Assembly: GCA_001600415.1 (NCBI GenBank)
Contig: BCJX01000001.1
Coordinates: 619,186-683,185, forward strand
Length of the DNA stretch: 64,000 nt
Direction of reading: 5' to 3'
From: Pascua guehoae
Lineage: Eukaryota > Basidiomycota > Tremellomycetes > Trichosporonales > Trichosporonaceae
Under the pieces are notes generated by a model that was given only the letters and a program-made list of their open reading frames with translations, ran no database searches and had not been told where the DNA came from. Of this stretch, positions 23,401-33,139 are shown piece by piece (position 1 is the first letter of the stretch; every line of letters starts with the position of its first letter). The translations under genes were made by a program, and so were the position numbers.

Positions 23401-24085
23401 CGTGGTCGTCCGACCCGCCGAGCAGTGGTACATTGGCCGGTGGCCTGTGGACCCGACGCTCGCGCTCCGCCCGCACCCCGCGCTCCGTCCGCAACCCATC
23501 ATCGCCCGCGACGACGACAGCCCGATCGACACGACCCGTTTACTCACCCCACAGCCGTTTCGGGGCCAGGTAATCACGCGCGATGATGAGGCGTTCAGCG
23601 TGCACGACCCACCGCCCTCGGCGCCTCTCCCGGGAACCGAGAAGAAGCGCACAAGGCGTGCCAGTGGTCGTGCGAGCGCAGAGCGCGCGGCGTCGGCGGT
23701 TGCTGCAGCCGCTGCAGATGAGACGGACAGCGAGGCCGAGGGCTCGACTCCACGCGGCAAGCGCGGCCGTGGGCGAGGGACAGGCCGCGGACGTGCCCGT
23801 GGAGTAGGACGAGGGCGTGGTCGTGGACGCGGTGGGGCGGCTGCTGCCACCGCTACCGCAGCAAGTCCCCCTTCAACCACCAGCCCGACCACCACGAGAG
23901 GAAGGGGGAGGGGTCGCGGACGCGGGAGGGGTAGGGGTAGGGGCAGGGGAGGTAGGGCGGTCAAGGACGAGTTGACGCCTGCCTATATTGAGGATGACGA
24001 CGACGATGGGCCCGAGGACGCTGCCACGGTCGTCAAGGCAGAGGTCGTCGATGCCGCCCCGGAAGTTGATGTCGATATGGAGTAG
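20423..24085 (+). CDS. Zn2Cys6 + zinc-ribbon + degenerate AlkB-like fold + AT-hook protein
   Basis: Five exons (20423-20541, 20588-20826, 20870-21599, 21644-23111, 23189-24085) total 3453 bases, 1150 aa. A fungal Zn2Cys6 cluster lies at residues 130-157 (C-x2-C-x6-C-x6-C-x2-C-x6-C). A basic linker with KKKRR follows, then a central region with two Cys-pair motifs (CKTC ... CLNEAC; VCKRC ... CEAC) like those next to fungal AlkB-type 2OG-oxygenases. The C-terminal fold resembles AlkB: FNSLL (837), AFLILGSDATIRLK (863-876), HGDVIIL (889-895), GRR (917-919). The expected HxD iron ligands read HPT, and the distal histidine is not seen, so it looks catalytically dead. The tail has many GRGRGRG runs (AT-hook/RG type) and an acidic end. 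I infer a nuclear DNA- or chromatin-binding protein. The AlkB assignment is from pattern, not search. Confidence 0.75.
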
Positions 24086-24583
24086 ATATGCATGTTGGTA
24101 TCGTGTAGTCAGCAGATTGGTGTGACCTGCTGGGCAGTGACTGACCGTGCTCATCACTCCTGCTAATATCCCCGGTGCATTACCTGCAATGATGGCGGAA
24201 GGTGGCAATGGCTGCAACTGCACTATACAAAAACAAGCCTTTCGAGGAGGTGCAGACGAATGCGGTGTCGCCGTGAATGATCAAGGAGGACGAAGTACCA
24301 CACCTTGCGAGCTCGGGGCGTGGCGACTTCCGATGTTTATTCTCTATGCCATGACCATGTGCTTATTCTACAAGAACATAATAAGCACATGTGGCCCGGC
24401 CGTGAGATAGCGTGCCGGCGTGGTGCCATCGCGCCGTTACGGTTACGAGTCCCGTCACCGTGATCACGGACCGCGAGGTCTGGCGCTTTGGGAGCGAGCA
24501 TGAACTGTGCCGCATCATCACCCCAAGCACGCTGTGGCGAGGCCACAGCCAGCGGCCCCCGCGGCAGACTATGCCACTTGTAT
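24086..24583. other. Convergent intergenic region
   Basis: Lies between the AlkB-like gene end (plus) and the GNAT relic end (minus). It contains a perfect 12-bp inverted repeat (listed separately) and otherwise nothing recognised. Confidence 0.5.
24356..24391. repeat. Perfect 12-bp inverted repeat with 12-nt loop
   Basis: CATGTGCTTATT at 24356-24367 pairs exactly with AATAAGCACATG at 24380-24391 across a 12-base spacer. It lies between two convergent genes and includes AATAA on one arm. It may simply be a palindrome or may shape 3'-end formation of the flanking transcripts. Confidence 0.7.
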
Positions 24584-25178
24584 CTACCCACGCGCTCGAG
24601 ACTGGGCGTCGACCCACTCGTCGCGCGTGATTTCGTACTCGACCTCGCCCTCCTCTTTGCCCGGGAGATCGCGATCGATGTCGACATTATCATAAAACGT
24701 CCGCACATGCCGCATGCCAAGCTTGGCCATGAGCGCCCTCGACCCCTCGTTGACCGTCATGGTATTCGCGAGCACCCTCTCAAGTTGGACACTCTCAAAC
24801 GCGTGCCGCAAGAGTGTGCGCGCCGCCTCCCCCGCGTACCCTTTACGCCAGTGTGCGCGTGCGACGCGATCCCAGCTCGGCCGCGCGGGGAATGGGGGCC
24901 TTGTCTCGTCCGCGCGCGGGGAAGAGCATCATGAGGCCGACACACTCGTCGCTGTCGCGCGTGAAGGCCATCCAGAACCCGAGGCCCGGGATGGGCTGCG
25001 CCTCTGCTAGTCGGCTAGCGTGCGATTCGCGCACTTCGGCGCGCGTGCGCGCCCGGCCCCAGATGTACCGCAGCACCTCGGGGTCGGAGTCGAGTTCGAC
25101 TTCGAGGTCCAGGTGCGCGTCGGTGAGGGGTTCGAGGCGCAGGCGCGGGGTTGTGAGGACTGGCTGGCTCATGGTCAT
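24584..25178 (-). pseudogene. GNAT N-acetyltransferase, apparent frameshift
   Basis: The N-terminal part (start 25178, MTMSQPVLTTPRLRLEPLT) has the RimJ/RimL-type GNAT opening and continues through DPEVLRYIWG and GFWMAFTRDSDECVGLMMLF. The C-terminal half, in another frame (about 24885 down to 24584), carries the acetyl-CoA-binding loop region ARAHWRKGYAGEAARTLL, then HAFESVQLERVLANTMTVNE and a final EYEITRDEW. The two halves meet near 24885-24895 at AAELG, where the family usually has ELGY and where two bases appear missing. No GT-AG intron fits the gap. It is either a recent pseudogene or a sequencing/assembly indel. An in-frame ATG also exists upstream at 25280. Confidence 0.75.
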
Positions 25179-26861
25179 GTCTTGTGCCGGGCGTGTGAGG
25201 GAACAAAACACGGTGTATGCGAGTGACGCGCCAAACAGAGTCGAGTTTCGTCGAGTTTCGAGAAGGGAGGACAGGTGCAACTAACACGTCTGCATGTTGT
25301 TGAAAGCGAACGCTCTCACGCTCGAAATGCGCCAAGCGGCGACCCGAGCGAGCGAAGTTAGCGAGCGCGACGTGCAAGTCGGCGAGTAGGGGTCAAGCGG
25401 TGGTGGGCGTGTGTTCGAGTGTGGTACATCCGTAACAAACCGCACCCTCCAACTGTTCCACTCAGCAGCTGCAAAGTATTGGTTGTGAGCATGTCACGTC
25501 TCGAGTCAGTGGTACCTCTGCCACGATGTCGATCGACTCGATCAGCCAAGGGTGTCCGAACACCGAGCGTTCCCAGCACGGGCCAGGAAGCGCAGCATAC
25601 GTCACTGCGGAATGCCAGTGGCGACAAGCGCTTGCATCAACAAGCTTCGTTCTCAACACGCACGTGCGGAGTGCTTCGGCCGCTCGGTAGCTCGGTTGTA
25701 CCGGCTGTGCACTGGCGCGGAACATGTAGAGTTGATCCGAGGTTGCGTGGAGCTGGTGCCTATCAAAATAGATCCAGTGAGGTCACTCGTGGCTGAACAG
25801 GACGACGCGACTCTGCGACACCGCTCCACTTTGCCATGTGGAGCGCGGTCACCACGCAGGGTCTGTCGCGTCTGCGCTGTAAAAAAAAAACCGTAGGAGA
25901 ATTATGCATCGAGCATGCCGCACGGGTCTTGGTGGAATTGGTGGGAGTCACAGGAACGGCAGGTTTGGTGGAGCTGATCGGCTGTCCTTCCCCCTTGCGC
26001 AGTTCCGGCCTACGGGCCTCACGGGCCTTCTGGTCTTCTGGTGCACCGCAGTCGGTGACGCATGGACCCCGTTGATAATGGCCAACAAGCCACGTACCGG
26101 GCACAGATCGACAGCGCCGAAACATCGCATCCAACACATTGCATCGCATCACATACATTGTACAGATCGCCAGCCGTACGGCATGACAGTAGTCCTTGGG
26201 TTGTCACTCATGCGTCATGCGTGCGCACATGCAGATGTTGAAGAGTTCTGTCGGGCAAAGGGTGACGCGAGCACCCGCGTCGGCGAGTGGGAGGGCATGT
26301 GTTGGCTGTCCTGCAGACGTGGCCGGGAGACACTGGCCTGAAGCTCCACAAGAGCGACGCGTCCAGGCAGAGAGAGTGTAATGACAGAGATCAGGAGGGT
26401 ACGACGCCAACGGTGTAGCAATGACATCGACGGTACACGCGTCTGCACGTCTGGTGGCACCGCCACGCGTTGGGCTTTGGGCACTGCCTGACGAGTTCTG
26501 CAGCGCAGGTGGAAGCATTGTTGGCCAACGCCCTTGAGACATCGAGCGCTCGTCGCATTGTTGAGAGGCAGCAGCGTTGTCGCCAGCAGAACGTGCGCTC
26601 GTGCCGGACACGTCGATCGTACCAGACTGTTAGGTCCAGACACCTCTTCCACACTGCCGACACTAGCGGAAGACGTTTCGCGGTAGATATTACTCGAGAC
26701 CCCGGAAGTGTATCAGTGGGTTCAGTGTAGGCAGCAGTGGCACGTCTCTCGCTCAAATGTCTGCATCGTCTTCGTCTTCTGTCTTCTTCACATTACGTCT
26801 TGGTCATCGGTCTGGAAAGAGTCGATTACGCGACGACGGGCGCCTTGCCGTCGCCGCCATG
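25179..26861. other. Intergenic stretch without recognised genes
   Basis: About 1.7 kb with several short overlapping open frames on both strands but no recognisable domain, splice-consistent model or RNA gene. Base composition is similar to the flanks. It may include promoter sequence for the GNAT relic and the 3' region of the PMP3 gene. Confidence 0.45.
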
Positions 26862-27464
26862 CTAATACTTCAAGATGATGTAGAGAGCGTGGATGATGCT
26901 AAGACGCGTCAGCATACGAGAGGCGATGGAGGGAGGATTGGGGAGGGTACAAAGCAGAGGGCAAAGAGCGGGGAGATGGTGCGAGCACGAGAGGAAGATC
27001 AGGAGGATGGAAAGACCGGGGATGGTGTGGGGGGGATAGAGAAAACAGCGCAGTAAATGGTGGAGACGCAGACGCACCCAGGAATGTAACCCAGACAGGT
27101 AAGAAGGATGTTGATGAGGAGGTCGGCACCACAGCCGCGCTCGAGGAAGACACCAAGAGGCGGGAGGATGATCGCTACATGGTCAGCAAAGCCACCTTGC
27201 TCGCTGGGGCCATGAGGTTACACACCGAGGATGATCTTAAGAATGTCGGAGCAGGCTGTGGGGTCAGCATTGTTCTATTGTGTGTGGGGCGCTTCGACCT
27301 CGGCGCCCGGCTCAGCGGCGGCCGCGTGCAAACGGCCAATGTGCAAGGCGTGTTGAGCCCGTGGTGTTCTCTACACAACAGCCAGTTGCATCTGCTTGAT
27401 GATGCTTGGGGCGGTGTGGTCGAGTGGATGGGGTGTCTGGGTGGCAAAACTCACTGAACGCCAT
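26862..27464 (-). CDS. PMP3: PMP3-family plasma membrane proteolipid, 57 aa
   Basis: Four small exons (27455-27464, 27226-27255, 27078-27174, 26862-26898) total 174 bases, 57 aa. PMP3/UPF0057 proteins are tiny two-helix hydrophobic proteins of the plasma membrane that limit cation leak and membrane hyperpolarisation under salt stress. The protein opens MAFTCSDILKIILAIILPPL, continues GVFLERGCGADLLINILL (the family's most conserved loop) and ends IPGIIHALYIILKY. Length and sequence match the family throughout. The first exon is only ten bases and is followed by a 199-base intron; none of the exons would be found by simple ORF scanning. Every splice join reproduces a family-conserved residue, which makes the model strong despite its size. 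Confidence 0.93.
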
Positions 27465-28505
27465 GGTTGGATGATGTGTGAAGGAGTGGATGAAGAGAAC
27501 GACGTCGCGCGGGTTGGGACTAAGTAGTCTTCGCCTGCTCGGCCAAAACGCGGTGGCGCACTTACGATGGGCCAGACACGCTGCCCGCCGCCGCGCCGCA
27601 AACAATGACATGGGCGCCAGTGACGTCAAGTCCCGAGAAAAGTCTGTTGGCACGGGCTGTGCCAAGGGGGGCGCGGCAAACCCACAGCGAATCGCCAAAG
27701 CCCACACTGCGGAATGCTCTGGATGCACTGGATGCACTGGATGGGAGCACTACTGCATGCACTGCCCGTGCCGCGTGCCGGGGCAAACATCAACGCATTC
27801 CCCGAAAACGAGAGGCCGCGCCACGGCGAAACAAGGCTAAAAAGGGGAAGCAACGGGTGCGCAGCACAAAAAAAGACCAGCTGCACGTCATCGTGACAGA
27901 ATGGAGCCACCCATCGCCACCTCGCCACCAACAGGTAGGGAAAGTAACGAGACTGCCACATTGAGCTTGGGCGCACGCAGGCAGATGCAGGGTACAACGA
28001 AGCAGCGAACATCAGTGTGGTCACCTGCCGTGCTGTCGTTTGGTCGATAGAGGGCCCATGCGCATCTTCACATGGCCCGAGCGGAGCGTGGCAGTCTCAA
28101 AATCTTTCTGGACGAACCTCGACGCATGCTAAAACCAACAAGCTGACGAGACTAGCGGAGACTGCGGACGGGCTAGACTTGACCACATGTCCACAACCGT
28201 ATACCGCATGTCCCCGTACTCTGTTGGAGTGTCCTGTGGGCGGTCGTGGCTCCACTGCACCAATGGGTTCCAATTGTTCCTGAGGGCCTCTGTCCCCTTG
28301 AGCACCGGGTGCCCTTGCTGCCAGAACCCAGAACCCAGGCCTCGGGGCAGGGATGTGTCAACTAAGCGGAATCAATTGGACTAAAGGGGAGGACAAAATA
28401 AAAGTCGCGTCAGCTCCTGAGACCTCCACTTTCGAGATGTCCGTGGCGACGACACAAATAATGTAACACCTTCTCCACTCTGCAAAACGACTCTTCGTCA
28501 ACACC
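27465..28505. other. Divergent intergenic region between PMP3 and MSH3 with a MITE
   Basis: Contains the MITE-like element at 27932-28122 and a short triplicated ctggatgca motif near 27717-27745. The rest shows no coding or RNA signal I can support. Confidence 0.5.
27932..28122. mobile_element. MITE-like element, ~190 bp, with terminal inverted repeats
   Basis: The left end reads cag...gggaaagtaacgagactgccac and the right end reads gtggcagtctcaaaatctttctgg, so gagactgccac / gtggcagtctc form inverted ends. The interior (attgagcttggg, catcagtgtggtc, gtcgtttggtcg, atgcgcatctt) matches in order the inverted copy at 54171-54358. It has no coding capacity. It resembles a non-autonomous Tc1/mariner-type element, inferred from TA flanks and CAG/CTG ends of the better copy. 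Confidence 0.7.
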
Positions 28506-30898
28506 ATGCCGCCAAAGCAGGGCGAGCAGGCCACTCAGTGAGCTATAGTGACCGACTTCGTCCCATTAGCTGACAGCAGGTCGTCATTACATTCGTTCTT
28601 CCGCCCGGTTCCCTCGCAGACGGCTGGGCGTTCGGCAGCAGATGCGGTAGACCTCACAAGCGACCCAGAGGAAGGGCCTCCGGCCAAGCGCGCCAAGACC
28701 TCGAGTTACTTTAAACCGACTGCGGGACAGGGACAGTCTGTAGCGCCAGTGAAGTCCGCAGCGGCATCTGGCCCATCAACAATACGCAAACCACCACGAC
28801 CCGAACCGAGTGAGCCGGCGCTCGCGCTCGACTCGTTCCGCCTTCCTCGGGCTGGTGCCTTGGTGGAGGCTGCGTCCGGGTCGGCGTTTGAAACATACAC
28901 TCTTCCTTCTACGTCAACAGAACCACCACCAACCCCGAAGCAACGCACCGCCGAGCAAGAGGCCCGGCATGAAGCATGGCAGCGCATCGCCCTCGGCGGT
29001 ACGCTAGGCCGCCGTCGCTCGCTGGCGCTCGACGAGGCTGCAGCTACCGAGGCTCGGCGCGCCGCAGGGATCGACACGCCCGAGGGCGAACCCGAAGGCG
29101 ATGGCGAGGACAGCTCGGAGGCACCTGGTAATGCCGTCGCTGCTACGCTCCGGTCCAAGTTCGCTGCCAAGGAGCCTCCAGCGAAACGGGGAAGGAAGAA
29201 GAAGGAAGAGGAGGTAGGGCCCAGCGGCATGACTTATACTCCGCTGGAGAAGCAGTTCATGGAGATCAAGGCCAAGTGGCCTGACGTGCTGCTCTTGACT
29301 GAAGGTCAGCTGTTGCCCTACCTTTGCGTTTAGCTGACTTGACAGTTGGATACAAGTACAAGTACGCGTGCAGCGCGTTCTAGAGCTGATTCAGATTCCA
29401 CGGCGACGACGCAAAGACTGCCTCCAAAGAACTCGGCATTGCTGCGTGAGCTTCCTCCTCTGCATGCTCTGACAGCCCAGATTTCCCAGCCGCAATTTCT
29501 ACACTGCATCAATACCTACTCATCGCCTACACATTCATGTCAAGAAGTGAGCTCATCTGACGCAGAGCCGTAGCTGACGCCAGACTCATCTCCCTCGGTT
29601 ATAAGGTTGGGGTCGTATCGCAAATGGAGACGGCAGCACTCAAGAAAGTTAGTGACAATCGTAACGCGCCCTTCACGCGCGAATTGACCCACTTGTACAC
29701 TGCTGCTACGTGAGTGACGACCAGTCTTCCTCACCCTGTCATTGTCATCTCTGACTCTAGCTATGTCGAAGAGTCATCAAACTCGTCTTCCAACCTCCGC
29801 GACGACCCTCTCCTCCCGGGTGCTGCTCCCCCTCCAACGAACGCCCTCATCGCTCTTGTGGAGCAGCCGGGCGGAGGTATGACAACAGACGACCGTGTTC
29901 GCATTGCGCTCGTCAGTGTTGTTCCAGGGACGGGTGATGTGGTGTGGGATGAGTTCGACGGTGCGTTCGTCGTTGCGGCGGTGTTGCTGACGACAGACTC
30001 GGCCGTTCGCACCGAGCTCGAGACTCGACTTACCCACCTACAGCCCGCTGAGCTTCTCCTTCCCTCCAACTCGCTGAGCAAGGCGACGGAGAAAGTCCTC
30101 AAGCACCTCACCAGCACATCTCAGACCGCGACCACTGTGCGCGTCGAGCGCCTCGCAGACGTCCCAGCATATAACAAGGCGTTCGACGACCTTACAAAGT
30201 TTTATCAGGGGAAGACGGAGATTGACCTGACCGGGGATGAAGACGGGGATGTGCCGATGGCCGAGTGTCAGCCAGAGGAGAAGCATGTTAACGCCATTGG
30301 CTTGGCTGCTGGTCTACCAGGTGGGCTTCCAGTAGTCATCGTTCGTTAACCCCCCAGACGAGGAGGCTGTCCTCGCCTTAGTCGACTTTCCGAAACAGGT
30401 TGTCATTGCCCTTGCCATGGCTGTGAAATACATGACTCGTAAGTGTGCTAGATTGTCCGTCTGACTCCAGCTTTCGGCTTGCAGAATGCGCTCCGCCATC
30501 GATCCAGCTTTACGAAGTTTATCAACCGTGCCCATATGCTCCTGTCGAGCAATACCCTCGTCAATCTGTGAGCTTGGTGCTGTTCCTGCAAGCTCACACA
30601 CAGTGAAATATATCGCAACCAGACGGATGGCGGCGTCTATGGCAGTCTGCTTTGGCGTAGGTTCCATCCCGATAGCTCAGCTGACAGCAGTCCTTGACCA
30701 CACCAAAACACGCATGGGTCGCCGTCTTATGCGCGAGTGGATTGGACGTCCTCTACTCGACGTCGAGTGAGTGCATTCCCTTTATGAAACCGATCCGTGC
30801 AAAAGAAAACAAAGAATTTGCACAGTGCTAGAGAAATTCACACAGACCCGCCCTGTCGTCTCAGGTCTCCTCCCACACCCCTCCCCCNCCCCCCCTCA

Positions 30899-30938
<40 letters not shown>

Positions 30939-32994
30939 CCCTTCGGTCTCCTACCTCCGGCCCAGTAGCTGGTCATGTGGAAACCACGCAGCTTCCACAT
31001 GGTTTATGTCGAGCATCTTCACTTTATATAATAGATTTACCTGACGCCAGTGCGCTGCGTGCCCGTATCGATGCTGTCGAGGAGATTACGACCAGCAACA
31101 CGTATCACATGGAAAAGCTCCGCTCGCTTCTTGTCAACATGCCGGATCTGGTGCGCGGTCTCACTCGCGTGCAGTATGCCAAGGCCACACCCAGCGAGCT
31201 TTCCACAATCCTATCCGGCCTTGTGCGTGTGGGATCTGAATTCAGCGGGAACGAAGGGGAGCCATTTCAATCCGCTCTACTAAACAATATTCTCAAAGTT
31301 CTACCAACTATCGCAGATCCCGCCAAGGCGTTCCTCGGTGCTCTAGATATCAAGGCTGCCAAAGCGAATTTGGAGGTGAGTAATGTAGCTGAATCTGAAG
31401 CTTACCCATCAGGCGGACCTTTGGACAGACCCCGATCGTTATCCAGACATTCAGGACGCTAAGGATGTGGGTGGGGTGGTCCAAGGCTTATCCACTGACC
31501 CAGTCAGTGCATCAGCATTTGCGAGAGCGAGCTGGATGCCCATCTAAAGGAGGTCCGCAAGATTGCGCGACGGCCGGCATTGAATTATGTGACCGTATCT
31601 GGCATTGAGGTGAGGTGGCACACTTGCAAATGGCGCACTTACGCGCAGTATCTTGTTGAAATCCCGGTACGGGACGCAAAGTCTGTCCCACCAAAGTGGG
31701 TGAAGATCAGCTCCACAAAGTCGGTTGTTCGTTTCCACACCCCCGAGATTCTGCGCATGTAAGCGATTCCTTCTTTTCATAAACTGATGACAGCACCAAG
31801 GAACGAGAACAGCACAAGGAGACACTGGCGGCCGCAGCTAAACGCGCATTCTGCGATTTCCAGGCCGAGATTGGCGAGGTACACTCGCTCGTGGTCGTCT
31901 CGCGCCAGCTCGCCGTGATTGACTGTTTGATTTCGCTTGCGACCGTGGCCCTCGCCAACGGGTACTGCAAGCCCAAGTTTGTAGACGAGCCGCGGCTCAC
32001 CATTCGACAGGGGCGGCACCCCATGGTGGAAACTCTGCGCGACGAGGCCTATGTCCCATTCGACATTGATTTTAGTGAAGGCCATGGCCATGCCAAGGTC
32101 ATCACGGGCCCGAACATGGCAGGCAAGAGTAGCTGTGTGCGCGCTACTGTGAGTGCTAAAAACCTCACAAGCGGTAGCACAATACTCATTACAGGCTCTC
32201 ATCGTGTGCATGGCGCAGATTGGCTCTTTTGTCCCTGCAAAGAACGTTACGCTCGGCATCCATGATGCGGTGCAGACGCGTATGGGGGCGAGCGACGAGC
32301 TTGGGCGGGGAAAGAGCACGTTTATGGTCGAACTAAGCGAGACGAGCGATATTTTGCGGACAGTCACGCCGAACACGCTAGTCATTCTTGACGAGTGAGT
32401 GGGGTGTGAGTGGATGGCTCACTGACCTCACTCAGGCTGGGCCGCGGTACGAGCACGTACGACGGCGTGGCGATCGCGTACGCTACGCTCGCCCACCTCG
32501 CGCAAGTGGGGTGCAACACACTCTTTGTTACGCACTACCCAATGGTGGCCGAGCAGCTGGCACACGAGGTGAGCGAGTATGATGACACTTGGCTAACGAC
32601 AGTTTCCCCACGATATCAGTAACTGGCACATGGCCTTTGACGAGAGAACCATGCCAGGTGAGCTTTTCCCCATTGTCCGTGGTTGTCAGCTCACACTGCA
32701 GACGGACACGCAGAGATCACGTTCCTGTATCGCCTGAAGCGGGGACTCGCAGACGCCTCATTCGGCGTATGGTGCGCACGGCTGGCGGGCCTCCCGGCCC
32801 CACTCCTCGCACGCGCCCAGAGCCGCGCCGACGACCTCAAGCGTGAGACGCAGGCTCGTGGGATTGCCGTTCTGGGCGAGCGTGTGAGAGGCCTCTTTGG
32901 GGCGTTGGGGAGCGGAGACGGAGATGGTGAGAATGACCAGGCAGTGCGCTTGGCCGAGCGCGTGGAGAGTGCAATGGCGTTTGTGGGCGCCTAG
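28506..32994 (+). CDS. MSH3: MSH3, MutS-family mismatch repair ATPase
   Basis: Twenty exons from 28506 (28506-28537, 28580-29304, then small exons) to 32702-32994; coding length 3510 bases, 1169 aa. Msh3 pairs with Msh2 (MutS-beta) to bind insertion/deletion loops in nuclear DNA. An N-terminal PCNA-binding box QSSLHSFF is split by the first intron. A disordered linker precedes the MutS I mismatch-binding domain ([59 protein letters not shown]), whose wording is Msh3- rather than Msh6-like. The clamp/lever region contains [12 protein letters not shown] and [16 protein letters not shown]. ATPase motifs are Walker [10 protein letters not shown] (930-938), Walker B LVILDE and [10 protein letters not shown] (1011-1020), then [12 protein letters not shown]. 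Intron 11 is unusually long (284 bases) and carries a CA microsatellite and an N. All joins keep frame, so the gene looks intact. Confidence 0.95.
30767..31050. repeat. Long MSH3 intron with (AC)n microsatellite and assembly N
   Basis: A dinucleotide AC run of about 19-20 units occupies 30899-30938, preceded by a C-rich run with an undetermined base at 30888. It lies wholly within the 284-base intron (donor gtgagt at 30767, acceptor tgacgccag ending 31050). Other introns of this gene are mostly 30-60 bases. Confidence 0.9.
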
Positions 32995-33139
32995 CTGAGG
33001 TGCCGAAATGTGTCTACGGAAGAATACGAGTCTTGGTGAGGAGAAACATTGTCGGAGCAGGCACTTCATGTCTAGGTCGGTACCATACCCCGCATGTTCC
33101 ATATCGTATACCGTGTCATCCATGCATGTCTGTCTATGT

